The notes under the pieces were generated by a model. That model was not told where the DNA came from. It saw only the letters and a program-made list of their open reading frames with translations, and made no database searches. Below are positions 7,528-16,547 of a stretch of 33,259 bases of DNA, piece after piece (positions within the stretch are counted from its first letter, which is position 1; every line of letters begins with the position of its first letter). The translations under genes and the position numbers were made by a program. Source of the DNA: an uncultured Acetatifactor sp. (GTDB lineage Bacteria > Bacillota > Clostridia > Lachnospirales > Lachnospiraceae); assembly GCA_934394515.1 (NCBI GenBank), contig CAKRRU010000014.1, positions 1-33,259 of the forward strand. The letters run 5' to 3'.

Positions 7528-8679
7528 ATGGAGGAAAGAAAAAACAAAGTGGAGGGAGCAGCCTCGGATGCGGAGTTACAGAGGCTGGTAGAAGATTTTA
7601 TTACACAGAAACAAATGCTTCTGATTCAGGTGAAAAAGGGAACTATTGAAAAAGAAGATTTTTTGCGGGAGGCGGCGAAGCACATTGATCAGTATTATCA
7701 TTTTCCGGAAAAAAAGAAGAAGGAACTGCTGAAAACATTTGAACAGTACATATTCGGATATTCCAGATTGTCGCCGCTGATGGATGACAGGAGTATTTCG
7801 GATATCCGCGTGGTGAGTCATGACTGCATCCGTATCAAAAGAGAGGGGAAAAGAATGGATGCGGGAATTGCATTTGCCTCGGAGAAGGAGTACCGGCAGT
7901 TCATTGACTATGTCGCCACCAGAAATCAGGTAAATATATCTAATCTGAATGCCATACAGAGATTCACGGATACAGAAAGTCATCCCGATTTCATTTTCCG
8001 GTTTACGCTGTCCATGCCTATTGTAAATACCTACAGCGAACCGTATCTGTGTATCCGGAAAGTACCTAAAAGCTTTCCGATGATGACGGAACTGGTGGAA
8101 AAAGAAATGATGAGCAGGGAGACGGCGGAACTTCTGGTCCAGAGGTTCCGACAGGGTTCCACGCTGATCTGCGGCGGCAATTCCTCCGGAAAAACCACAC
8201 TGTTGAATGCACTGAAGGAGACGTTGCCGGATGATATGGCAATCCTGGTGGCGCAGCAGGCAGATGAGCTGACAACGCTGTTTCATCCGGACATTATGTT
8301 TTTACATTCTTTGCCGGGAACAGCGGAGAGTAGTGTGAATTACGACCTGAAACATATCAGTATTGCCGGTCTTACCATGGATGTGGATTTCTTTATTATA
8401 GGAGAAGTCAAAGGCGGAGAGGCGTTATATCTTTTAAATGCCGCGTATACGGGGCAGATCTGCGCAGCTACGGTTCATGCACCCTCTGCAGACCGGGCTC
8501 CGGAGAAAATAGTGGATTACGCAATGTACGACAGCAGATATTCCCGCAATGAATTGATGAAAATGATGGACTGCTTTCAGACACTGGTGTTTATGGAACA
8601 TTATAAAGTCAAGGAAATATTTTCCTGTCTGGGCTGGAATGCAGAGAAAGAGAATCTTGAGTATGAGAGACTGCTTTGA
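7528..8679 (+). CDS. CpaF/TadA-like type II/IV secretion ATPase (pilus assembly)
   Basis: A 383-residue cytoplasmic hexameric-type ATPase predicted to power pilus assembly. Walker A is at 216-224 (GGNSSGKTT, Lys222), the degenerate Walker B region at 288-298 (FIIGEVKGGEA), and the His box at 315-321 (TVHAPSA, standing for TxHANS). The N-terminal part (about 70-190) resembles the CpaF substrate-facing domain. It is shorter and more diverged than typical CpaF: the usual ED..EL Asp box reads QQADEL, keeping only part of the acidic signature. ATG 528 bases into the 7-kb segment (7528) is chosen because GGAGG lies 5 bases upstream; an upstream in-frame TTG at 7375 would sit on the promoter box. 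First gene of the operon; the next gene starts 23 bases later. Confidence 0.88.
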   Translation: MEERKNKVEGAASDAELQRLVEDFITQKQMLLIQVKKGTIEKEDFLREAAKHIDQYYHFPEKKKKELLKTFEQYIFGYSRLSPLMDDRSISDIRVVSHDCIRIKREGKRMDAGIAFASEKEYRQFIDYVATRNQVNISNLNAIQRFTDTESHPDFIFRFTLSMPIVNTYSEPYLCIRKVPKSFPMMTELVEKEMMSRETAELLVQRFRQGSTLICGGNSSGKTTLLNALKETLPDDMAILVAQQADELTTLFHPDIMFLHSLPGTAESSVNYDLKHISIAGLTMDVDFFIIGEVKGGEALYLLNAAYTGQICAATVHAPSADRAPEKIVDYAMYDSRYSRNELMKMMDCFQTLVFMEHYKVKEIFSCLGWNAEKENLEYERLL

Positions 8680-8702
8680 TTATTACACGAGAGGAGAAAC
8701 TT

Positions 8703-9641
8703 ATGATCATATACGCATGGATCTTTTGTTTAATATTTATGGGTTTTCTGCTTCTTTTTGGAAGAATCCGCTGGCTGGAGACGGTAAAAATACTGCTCAG
8801 CAAAACCAGAGAGGGGATGGATCAATCGGCAAGATTGCGTGCGCTGGAAAAACGTCACCGGTTACAGGAACTACAGCGTAAAAATACACTGATCTACCGG
8901 GTGGAGGAGTTCCTCTGTTATTGCGGAATACGACGGAGATTTCCCGGGTATACGGCGGAAAAATGGATCGCCGGGAATCTTCTTGGCATGATGCTGGTCT
9001 TCTGTCTGCTGCAGGGAATAACCGGCAGATTTACAGTGGCGGCGCTGGGTACCGGATTGCTTTGCGGGGCGGAATACCTGATCCTGAGCACACTGAGAGC
9101 CGGAGAGCTCAGGTCGGTCAATGACAATCTGCTGAAATGCCTGAACTTTCTCGGAAATTATAGTCTTACGGCCGGTGAGATCACTATGGTGCTGGGGCAG
9201 GTCAGTAAATATGTGGAGGAACCTTTAAAGGGTGCACTGGAAGAATGTGCTTACGAGGCACAGACAACGGGAGACAGCTCGCTGGCGCTTCTGTCTCTTG
9301 CGGAACGCATAGAACATCCAAAGGTAAAACAATTAGCCAGAAATCTGGAGGTCAGTATCCGTTATATGGCAGATCTGACAATGCTCGTAGACAGCAGCAG
9401 ACGATCGGCAAGAGAATACCTGCGTATGGAAGAAGAGCGGAAAGGGATGCTTCGGGAAGCCGGTATCAATATGGGATTACTTATGGCAATGTCACTGTTC
9501 GCACTGCTGACAGTGGACCGGCTGGTAGACATTTCTGTCCGGGACATTTTATACGGTACGCTGCCGGGGCATATAGCAATTGGGATTTACGTGGGAATTA
9601 TTTTCTTATTCCTTCGGAAATTATATGGCTTTCACCGGTAA
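8703..9641 (+). CDS. TadB-like pilus platform membrane protein (T2SSF domain)
   Basis: A 312-residue membrane protein. A first helix (about 3-20) is followed by a basic cytoplasmic stretch, a pair of helices at about 92-135, a T2SSF-type helical domain (about 145-245), and two C-terminal helices (about 248-268 and 285-305). This arrangement is that of TadB, the inner-membrane platform turned by the CpaF ATPase. AGGAG lies 7 bases before ATG 8703; a TTG 27 bases upstream overlaps the previous stop codon and is less likely. Identification rests on topology and gene order more than on strict motifs. Confidence 0.8.
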   Translation: MIIYAWIFCLIFMGFLLLFGRIRWLETVKILLSKTREGMDQSARLRALEKRHRLQELQRKNTLIYRVEEFLCYCGIRRRFPGYTAEKWIAGNLLGMMLVFCLLQGITGRFTVAALGTGLLCGAEYLILSTLRAGELRSVNDNLLKCLNFLGNYSLTAGEITMVLGQVSKYVEEPLKGALEECAYEAQTTGDSSLALLSLAERIEHPKVKQLARNLEVSIRYMADLTMLVDSSRRSAREYLRMEEERKGMLREAGINMGLLMAMSLFALLTVDRLVDISVRDILYGTLPGHIAIGIYVGIIFLFLRKLYGFHR

Positions 9642-9659
9642 GAACAGGAGGAACTTAAG

Positions 9660-10484
9660 ATGAACTGGAGGATTATGTGGATACCGCAGTTATTGGGAGC
9701 GGTGATGAGCGGCATTTTTGTATTTCGGCTGGGAACAGGAACAGTGCCGAGAACAGTGCTGCATTCCTGTGAAGAAATCGCAGGAATGCTCCGGCAGAAC
9801 CGGAACTGCGAAAACTGGATCACAAAAACAGAAAATCACTTGAGAAGGAATGGAGCAAAATTTCATTATGGGGAAAAGATCACACCGGTAAAGTATCTGT
9901 TGATACGGTTGCTGATCGTCTTTGCAGGATTGCTGGCGCTGGGAACGGTGGGCTGGGGGTATGCATTGCTGGCAGCGGTGATCTTATTTTATCTGCCGGA
10001 ATTGCTGCTGTTATACCTGAACCGTCGGGATAACCGGAGTATGCTGCCGGAACTGCAGCTGATCTATCAGGCACTGGAAGTACAGATCCGGGCAGGAGTC
10101 TATGTGACGGATGCTTTGGCGGAATGCTGCCAGAGTGTGAGAACGGGGAGATTGCAGCAGGCACTGATGGAACTTTCCGGGGATCTTGTCATACAGTCGG
10201 ATCTGGTGACGGCGTTGTCGGATTTTCAACAGAAATTCGATAACCGTCAAATAGATGCACTGTGCATCACGCTGATCCAGGCAGGAGAATCCGGACAGGC
10301 AGTGGACTTGCTGAAAGACATGGGAGAGCAGCTGAAGGATATGGAGCTGACAGTGCTGCAACAGCAAAAAAGCGCCCTGGACCGCAGCATTACATTTTAT
10401 CAGCTGGGTATGCTGGGAGCGGTGCTGGGAATTATTTTATATGTCTGTGTGGGATATATGTTCCGTGCAGTAGCCAAATTTTAA
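9660..10484 (+). CDS. TadC-like pilus platform membrane protein (T2SSF domain)
   Basis: A 274-residue membrane protein with an N-terminal hydrophobic segment, paired helices at about 80-120, a helical domain containing ELQLIYQALEVQIRAGV and a matching half (LIQAGESGQAVDLLKDMGEQL), and a C-terminal helix at about 245-268. The Q-x-G-E and helical pattern is that of T2SSF/GspF platform proteins. As the second such gene directly after the TadB-like one, it fits TadC. GGAGG lies 8 bases upstream of the ATG. TadB and TadC pair in the inner membrane. Confidence 0.8.
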   Translation: MNWRIMWIPQLLGAVMSGIFVFRLGTGTVPRTVLHSCEEIAGMLRQNRNCENWITKTENHLRRNGAKFHYGEKITPVKYLLIRLLIVFAGLLALGTVGWGYALLAAVILFYLPELLLLYLNRRDNRSMLPELQLIYQALEVQIRAGVYVTDALAECCQSVRTGRLQQALMELSGDLVIQSDLVTALSDFQQKFDNRQIDALCITLIQAGESGQAVDLLKDMGEQLKDMELTVLQQQKSALDRSITFYQLGMLGAVLGIILYVCVGYMFRAVAKF

Positions 10485-10518
10485 AAAAATCTACAGAAGG
10501 AAAGAGAGGAAAAAGCAA

Positions 10519-10725
10519 ATGAAAAAATTACAAAAGATCTGGGGAAAAGTCAAGGAACATGCAATGCGTCGGGAACAGGGAATAGACGGAATTCTTGTCA
10601 CGGTAGGATTGTGTATTATTGCCTTATTGTTATGCGTGGTAATGAAGGACAGCCTGACAACATTTATACAGACGATCGTGACAGCAATGCAGACGAAAGC
10701 AGCGGATATTCTTACCGGAGTATAG
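10519..10725 (+). CDS. Flp-like small pilin candidate (68 aa)
   Basis: A 68-residue peptide: basic N-terminus (about 1-20, ending RREQG), one strongly hydrophobic helix (about 21-42), and a short amphipathic tail. Size, position between the platform genes and pseudopilin genes, and the EQG before the helix all suit a Flp/type IVc pilin processed after Gly by the A24 peptidase at the operon end. The usual Glu-Tyr at +5/+6 of Flp pilins is absent: the sequence after Gly reads IDGILVTVG, so processing is not certain. GAGAGGA is a good ribosome site. It may be the major pilus subunit or merely a membrane peptide. Confidence 0.65.
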   Translation: MKKLQKIWGKVKEHAMRREQGIDGILVTVGLCIIALLLCVVMKDSLTTFIQTIVTAMQTKAADILTGV

Positions 10726-10787
10726 TATGTACAGCCTGATGGCATCGGGTGTGAGAAGACCATGATTATTAGGATCGAGGATACGAT

Positions 10788-11153
10788 ATGATCAAGAGAA
10801 AAAAGGAACCCGGAAATATAGGAGAACTTCTGGCAGTGGGGTTATGTACGCTGGCGCTTACAGTAGTAATGCTGAGCTATATGGAAAATGTACAGACGAT
10901 CAGTACCAAAGCGGCGGTCGGACAGCTGGCAAGAGCATATCTGCTGAAGATGGAGACGGCTGGATTCCTGGAGGCGCCTGAAAAAGTACGGCTGACCGCG
11001 GAATTGGAAGCGTTGGGAGTGTCACAGATAGATTTTGAAGGAAGTACACTGGAACCGGTGGGATATGGCAATCGCATCGTTTTACAGATACAGGGAAGGC
11101 TGGATGAGCAATATGAAATACGGGAAAAGCGGGTATCTACCGCAAAAAATTAA
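10788..11153 (+). CDS. TadE-like pseudopilin candidate
   Basis: A 121-residue protein with a short basic N-terminus (IKRKKEPGN), one hydrophobic helix (about 12-30, starting IGELLAVGLCTLALTV), and an extracellular domain of about 90 residues. In TadE-like minor pilins the helix is preceded by a similar Gly-containing junction (here PGNIGEL). It follows the Flp-like gene, and its end overlaps the next gene by 50 bases, suggesting translational coupling. It carries no other motif; a role as minor pilin initiating assembly is inferred from context. Confidence 0.6.
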   Translation: MIKRKKEPGNIGELLAVGLCTLALTVVMLSYMENVQTISTKAAVGQLARAYLLKMETAGFLEAPEKVRLTAELEALGVSQIDFEGSTLEPVGYGNRIVLQIQGRLDEQYEIREKRVSTAKN

Positions 11154-11763
11154 AACAAGAAAAGCCCGAAAAAATGCAGAAAAAGGGCAGGCTTCCTGGG
11201 TACTTGGGCTGTTCCTGATATTATTCCTGGCAATTATACTGAGCATGCAGTTACAACTGGCGATGTACAGTGCGTCGACATTGTATTTGGAGGACGCCCT
11301 GGCATTATCCAATCTGGCGTCGGCAGTGATTGATGTCCGGGAATATGGCAGAACACACAGAGTGCTCATCGGGGATCCGGTACAGGCATATGACAGATAC
11401 TGCTCTGCGATAAAGGAGAACCTTGGTCTGGATGACCGGTATGAGGCTGCTAATCAAAAGCTGATTTCCGGACAGGTACGGATATTGAATTACACGATCT
11501 ATAATGTGACGGGCGGACGAGTCCTGGTATGGGAACGAAATGCCGATGGACAGATACAGGAATGGCAGGGAAACCTCGGAGAAGTCAGGACACCGAAGGG
11601 CCAGATCATAGAGGCAACCAGTGTGTACAGTGAGATCAGCTATCCTGTGGAGGGCTTTCTGGGGATTACAGTAACCGCAGAGAAAGGTAAGCTGGTAGAT
11701 GTGGTCAGTAACAATAGTGAGGAGGAAATAAATGAAGAAACAGAAGATGAGTCTGAAATGTAA
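11104..11763 (+). CDS. TadG/TadE-like membrane-anchored pilus protein
   Basis: A 219-residue protein. A basic cytoplasmic N-terminus containing KTRKARKNAEKGQAS precedes one long transmembrane helix (about 31-54), then a mainly beta, Tyr-rich extracellular domain ending in a very acidic tail (NSEEEINEETEDESEM). The KGQAS-hydrophobic junction resembles TadE/TadG pseudopilins (RGxxAxxxA). ATG 11104 is chosen for GGGAAGG about 6 bases upstream; the longer in-frame GTG or TTG type start would lengthen the overlap with the preceding gene without a ribosome site. Function as minor pilin or assembly factor is inferred. Confidence 0.6.
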   Translation: MSNMKYGKSGYLPQKIKTRKARKNAEKGQASWVLGLFLILFLAIILSMQLQLAMYSASTLYLEDALALSNLASAVIDVREYGRTHRVLIGDPVQAYDRYCSAIKENLGLDDRYEAANQKLISGQVRILNYTIYNVTGGRVLVWERNADGQIQEWQGNLGEVRTPKGQIIEATSVYSEISYPVEGFLGITVTAEKGKLVDVVSNNSEEEINEETEDESEM

Positions 11764-12409
11764 GAACAGAATCTGGAACGGAAGTATTATAGCGGCGTTT
11801 CTGGCTGCAATAGCGGTATTTGTATTTTTGCTGCAGACGGAGAAAAAAGCACTTGCGGAATATGAGAAGCAGCAGGTGTGTGTGGTGGCAGCGGAAATCC
11901 CCAGAGGGAAAATGATCACCGGGGAGAATGCGGAACAATATGTCGCCATAGCGGAAATCGATAAAAGAATCGTGCCGGAAACAGCACTGGAAACTATGGA
12001 TCAAGCGACCGGAAAGATTGCAATATACGGAATAGAAAAAGGAACCGTTCTGACTGACGGTATGCTACAGGAAGAGGCAGAAGTCACGGGCCGGATGGAG
12101 GAACCTGTGATCGCGGGATTCCGGGCGGAAGACCTGTATCAGGTCGTGGGAGGAGTACTGCGTGCCGGGGACAGGATTCATATTTACTGCGTGAACCGCG
12201 AAAATGAAAATGATACCGGAGAGATACTGTGGGAGAATGTGTTTGTCCAGGAAGTGTTTGACCAGAGTGGGGCAGCAATCGACGGTAATGACGCTGTAAC
12301 GCCGGCACAGAGAGTTAATATTTATCTGGACAAAGAAAATGTAGCCGGATTTTATACGGTATTGGCGCAGGGATCGCTGCGTGCCGTTAAGGTCTGCAAT
12401 TCTTATTAG
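11732..12409 (+). CDS. CpaB/RcpC-like SAF-domain pilus assembly protein
   Basis: A 225-residue protein with one N-terminal membrane helix (about 17-36) and an extracytoplasmic part. Residues about 48-110 match a SAF domain (VVAAEIPRGKMITGENAEQY, then GTVLTDGML), and residues about 115-220 match an RcpC/CpaB C-terminal domain (LRAGDRIHIY...VNIYLDKENV). CpaB proteins occur in Tad operons of both diderms and monoderms and may bind cell-wall glycan to guide the pilus. GAGGAGG lies 5 bases upstream, and the gene overlaps its predecessor by 32 bases. This is one of the firmest markers that the operon is Tad-type. Confidence 0.82.
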   Translation: MKKQKMSLKCKNRIWNGSIIAAFLAAIAVFVFLLQTEKKALAEYEKQQVCVVAAEIPRGKMITGENAEQYVAIAEIDKRIVPETALETMDQATGKIAIYGIEKGTVLTDGMLQEEAEVTGRMEEPVIAGFRAEDLYQVVGGVLRAGDRIHIYCVNRENENDTGEILWENVFVQEVFDQSGAAIDGNDAVTPAQRVNIYLDKENVAGFYTVLAQGSLRAVKVCNSY

Positions 12410-12439
12410 TGCCGTAACAAAGTAAAATGGAGGATACCA

Positions 12440-15400
12440 ATGATAAGAAGAAAACACATTCTTGGGTGTCTGACCGGGCTGCTGACGTTGGGGATGGTGA
12501 TCATGCTTCCGTGTTATGCGGAAGCAGAAGAGAAAAAGACCATATATAACAGTCCTTATGTGTCGTTCAGTCCGGACGGAGAGGCGTTTACCACCTGCGC
12601 CGATGACCGGAATTATACATGGTATGCGGAAAATGACAGTACGACTGTATACACCGGAACAGAGCCCTCTTTGCGAAGCCTTGAAAAGGGAGAACACTAT
12701 TATAAATACGCGAGATACGGGGAGATACCCGTTGGTTTCTGGAAGGTAGTTCATCGTGCGGGACAGTGCATTCATGATGGGTATCCTTATAGTACCTGGC
12801 ATGAAGTTCCCTTTAGAAATCAAAAGTGTATGAAGTATTATTATTCGGGATGGAAAGCATTTTGCGCTGATTGCGGAGAAGCGATAGAACAGTCCAATAT
12901 CTATATGAGCCGGGAGGCAGCAGCATCCATACAATATCTGGATGTTGGGGAGAAAGAGAAGCCGGTAAATTATTACTATCTCTGTCCGTTTTGTCATAAC
13001 CTGGAACAGGGCGTGGCATTTTCCCCACATCAATGTAAGAATATTTCCCGAAATCAATATTTTGTTAATTATCATCCAAACAGCGTTGGAAATGATATAA
13101 CGGGCATGATGCCGGTAAGCTATCATATGTACAACAATGCTGCAGAATATGAGGGACAGGCGACCACACCGGTGACACATCTGACAGAGAACGGTTATAG
13201 CAGAACAGGCTATGTGTTTGCCGGGTGGAACACCAGACCGGACGGATCGGGAACTTCTTACGAGGATAAGGCAGAAATCTATAATCTTTGCAGCGCAGAC
13301 TGGCAGGACAGAACTACCTGGGGAGAAGATCAGGGACAGATCACTCTGTATGCACAATGGCGCAAAAGTACGGGCACATTCGTAATCGATGCCGCAGGCG
13401 GAACATACGATGGCATGGACAGATACATAATAACGGAATCGTATGCCGCAAAATATAGAATCCGGGAAGAGCTTATCCAACCGCCTGCCGGATATACGGT
13501 ATTTTTTGAAACAAATGGCGGTTCAAAAGTGGATCCGATTACAGGAACGAAACATTTTACGGAATGGATGAGACACCAGCCGTTTCTGGGGCAGATTACA
13601 AATAATACCTATAGATTTCCTGCCGTCGACGGAAACACGGATACGGTAGAAGCGGTTTATAAGGCGGATCCTGTTATACTGCCTGCAACCGGTAAGAAAG
13701 ACATGTCCTTCGGCGGATGGTATTATGACAACGCCTTTACGCTTCCGGCAGGTGTACCGGGTGAGCAATTCATACCGTCAGGAAATATTACACTGTATGC
13801 ACAGTGGATCGATCTGAAACTACAGGCAGTTGATAATTACAGGGCAGACGGTGGGAGAGGTGCAGTAGATCTGTCATGGTCTCAGGCGGATCAAAACAAC
13901 AAAACCTATCTGGTATATCAAAAGAGAGAAGACGGTGCCTGGATCCGTGTAAACAGTGCAAAAGATATCAACAGTATTACGGAAATAAATAAGAGTTTTA
14001 TTTATAGGAAAAGACAGGAAAAATATGTGGTTCCTTATACCGGCATTTATACGATAGAAGCCATGGGAGCACAGGGACAAAGCTATGGTGCATATCATGG
14101 AGGATATGGCGGCAGCGTGACGGGAACATTCTGGCTGAAGCAGGGGGAAATACTGACCTGTACCGTGGGAGGAACGGACGGTTATCATGGCGGTGGCAGT
14201 GCATCTGCCTATGGCAGGGGCGGTGGAATGACATCAGTCACATCGGATCAAAAAGGAACACTTCTGATTGCCGGAGGCGGAGGGGGAGCTTATGAGCAGG
14301 GACATGGAGGAGCCGGAGGCAGTTTGGACAGCGTGGTCCGCGAAAACAACGGGCAGTCCGGTATGGCAGGAGGAGGCGCCGGTTATCAGGGGGGAACCGC
14401 CGGTACATATAAACAGGAGATCAGAGAATTAAAATTAAGATATTTTAAAGATGTGGGACTTGCTAATACATGGCAGTATATAACTCTGCACGGACCGAAC
14501 GCTTACGGTCCTGATTGGAGAGACTCGGTGGGAGGTTATTTATACGGAATTGAAAAGCCGGACCGGGAACGATACTATCAGGTCAATGGAAAATGGCAGG
14601 AGAATGTATCAGCAGACAGCTATGCCATGGTAAATGGGGAAAAGTGGTGGCCGCTGGACGGATGGAGAATTGCCTTGGATTCTGCAAACGGTAATGAAGT
14701 AAGAGTCCGTCTGTCGGAAACAGGAATCGGGCAAAGCTGGGTCGGATTCGATGATCCGTTCTGTAATGGAGGAACGGTATTTGCACAGGGGTATTGGGCT
14801 GTGACACAGCCTGCTGCCAGTATGCCGGCTTATGGCGGCAGCAATTATATTAACACGGCCGGGGCATACCGGTATGAAGAGAAAAGCGGTGTGCGCAGCG
14901 GAAACGGATATATCGGAATCCATTCAAAAAATATGGGCTTTCAGGATACACTGAGCCTAGATGGGGTCATTGCGGCGGATCAGGCCGCCCCGGAGAAAAT
15001 ATCCGACAAGATTATAATAGAAGCCTTGGGAAGTCAGAAAATCCGGATCACATGGACAAAACCGGAAGACAAAGGAACTGATTATTATCATAAAGTAGAA
15101 TCCTATCTGTCGGGAAGCACTTCGAAACTGTGCGATTCCAACATCACAAAAAATACGCTGGTCAGTGGAGTAAAGGGTTACTACTGGCTGGTAGATCAAA
15201 ATGAAGGTACGGTGGTCACAGAGAAGGCAAATTACGTACAGAATCCATGGATAGATGTGATTACGGCCGGAACGGTACAATATCTGCATGTCGCGGCAGT
15301 GGATGTGGCGGGAAATGTCGGAAAAACCACTCATATACGTATAGAAGAAGGAAATGTCTTATGGAAAATATATACAAGACAGCTGTCAATAGATGAAGAT

Positions 15401-16531
15401 GCGGAGAATATATACAAAGCGGCAGATAAAACGTGGTATATCCGGGCAGATGGAAAAACTCCGTTTACATTAAGAAACGCATCCTATATGGAAGGCCCGG
15501 CAAGAGAAGACTATCAGCTCAATGAAACGATTTATGAGACAGTGATACCGGATGGCAGCCGGGCAAAAAACCGGATACATACTCCTTCGGCAGAGATCAC
15601 GAACGGAACGCTTCGCACGGATGCTTCCGGATTGTCCTACGCGACAGAGGGAAGTACGGTGCTGCGGCAGTATCCGTACTCTTATACAATAAGATCTGAC
15701 CGGAACAAAGAACTGACAGGGGTTCAGAAGTTTGTGATTGACAGAGAACTGTCAGGGCAGAGGATACAGGTGATCCCGGCGGCGGGAGCAGACATAGGAA
15801 CAGAGAAAGTGTATTCGGTACACTCGGAGGATGAAAAGAATAAAATTGTATTAATTGCAGACGGGGAGGCACCGGTGATCCGCGGTATGGAAGTTCTGGA
15901 AAATCGCGAACTGATCGACCGCAGAGACGGCGAGATCACCCTTCGTGTAAAGGCGGAAGACTTTATAAGCGGCATACGGAAATTTTATATTAAGATCAAT
16001 AATACTGATAATGCCGTTTCAAAAACATATATCCCGGCAGAGGATGGGTATATCACGATTACAATTACCAGAGATGATCCATTATTCAGTGGAGATTTGA
16101 CAGTGCTTGGGTATGCTGTTGACAACGTGGGAAATGAGAACAGCTGCATTTACGGAACCACAGAATTCGCACTGGAAAGCAGTGTGGAACGTGTACTGAC
16201 ACCCAAAGATCCGGTTTTTAAATGCGGAGAGAGCGGAATCCTCACGTTTACAACGTGGGGGTATGCGGACCGTGTGGAAGTCATTTTCCCGGAGTGTATG
16301 ACTGCTCTGGATCCCGAACTAAACAAAACATATGATTACGAAGAAAATCCGGGCTACAGAATTACGGAAGAATTGCAGTTTGCGGTACCTCTGTATACGC
16401 CCGAAAATCAAAAACTGGAGATCGTGGTGCGGGCTTACAAAGGAGATAAGAAACTCGAGGATCACCCGACGATCAGTGTGATCGGAGTGTCGGGTACTGT
16501 GCTGGATGAATTGCGTACGCGTCTGCGATAA
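12440..16531 (+). CDS. Large secreted multidomain protein, candidate pilus tip adhesin
   Basis: A 1363-residue protein. The signal peptide has helix 8-24 and likely cleavage after AEA (27-29). A zinc-ribbon-like cysteine set follows (Cys142-x2-Cys145 ... Cys182-x2-Cys185, with Cys110, Cys130 and Cys199 nearby). Two InlB/Listeria-Bacteroides-type beta repeats follow at about 205-307 (GYVFAGWNTRPDG ... ITLYAQW) and 310-456 (GGWYYDN ... ITLYAQW). A glycine-rich domain at about 528-660, with AGGGGGAYEQGHGGAGG, resembles the bacterial ALK/LTK-type Gly_rich fold; its end motif GGSNYIN recurs near 797 after a 135-residue insertion. Fn3- or Ig-like segments follow (about 850-945 and 1150-1250). There is no LPXTG and no C-terminal helix, so anchoring must be by another route, such as the pilus. 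GGAGG precedes the ATG. Adhesin function is inference. Confidence 0.75.
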   Translation: MIRRKHILGCLTGLLTLGMVIMLPCYAEAEEKKTIYNSPYVSFSPDGEAFTTCADDRNYTWYAENDSTTVYTGTEPSLRSLEKGEHYYKYARYGEIPVGFWKVVHRAGQCIHDGYPYSTWHEVPFRNQKCMKYYYSGWKAFCADCGEAIEQSNIYMSREAAASIQYLDVGEKEKPVNYYYLCPFCHNLEQGVAFSPHQCKNISRNQYFVNYHPNSVGNDITGMMPVSYHMYNNAAEYEGQATTPVTHLTENGYSRTGYVFAGWNTRPDGSGTSYEDKAEIYNLCSADWQDRTTWGEDQGQITLYAQWRKSTGTFVIDAAGGTYDGMDRYIITESYAAKYRIREELIQPPAGYTVFFETNGGSKVDPITGTKHFTEWMRHQPFLGQITNNTYRFPAVDGNTDTVEAVYKADPVILPATGKKDMSFGGWYYDNAFTLPAGVPGEQFIPSGNITLYAQWIDLKLQAVDNYRADGGRGAVDLSWSQADQNNKTYLVYQKREDGAWIRVNSAKDINSITEINKSFIYRKRQEKYVVPYTGIYTIEAMGAQGQSYGAYHGGYGGSVTGTFWLKQGEILTCTVGGTDGYHGGGSASAYGRGGGMTSVTSDQKGTLLIAGGGGGAYEQGHGGAGGSLDSVVRENNGQSGMAGGGAGYQGGTAGTYKQEIRELKLRYFKDVGLANTWQYITLHGPNAYGPDWRDSVGGYLYGIEKPDRERYYQVNGKWQENVSADSYAMVNGEKWWPLDGWRIALDSANGNEVRVRLSETGIGQSWVGFDDPFCNGGTVFAQGYWAVTQPAASMPAYGGSNYINTAGAYRYEEKSGVRSGNGYIGIHSKNMGFQDTLSLDGVIAADQAAPEKISDKIIIEALGSQKIRITWTKPEDKGTDYYHKVESYLSGSTSKLCDSNITKNTLVSGVKGYYWLVDQNEGTVVTEKANYVQNPWIDVITAGTVQYLHVAAVDVAGNVGKTTHIRIEEGNVLWKIYTRQLSIDEDAENIYKAADKTWYIRADGKTPFTLRNASYMEGPAREDYQLNETIYETVIPDGSRAKNRIHTPSAEITNGTLRTDASGLSYATEGSTVLRQYPYSYTIRSDRNKELTGVQKFVIDRELSGQRIQVIPAAGADIGTEKVYSVHSEDEKNKIVLIADGEAPVIRGMEVLENRELIDRRDGEITLRVKAEDFISGIRKFYIKINNTDNAVSKTYIPAEDGYITITITRDDPLFSGDLTVLGYAVDNVGNENSCIYGTTEFALESSVERVLTPKDPVFKCGESGILTFTTWGYADRVEVIFPECMTALDPELNKTYDYEENPGYRITEELQFAVPLYTPENQKLEIVVRAYKGDKKLEDHPTISVIGVSGTVLDELRTRLR

Positions 16532-16547
16532 GGAGGTTTGGCAGAGG

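Noticed and set aside
7434..7649. Open frame starting MSYYLVIFDRAS across the pilus leader
   Set aside because: It runs into the start of the ATPase gene in another frame, turns into a Lys/Arg-rich sequence, and has no ribosome site.
12065..13480. A 471-residue minus-strand open frame antisense to the cpaB-like and giant protein genes
   Set aside because: Composition is Cys/His/Ile-rich and typical of an antisense shadow; the plus strand has clear domains and ribosome sites.
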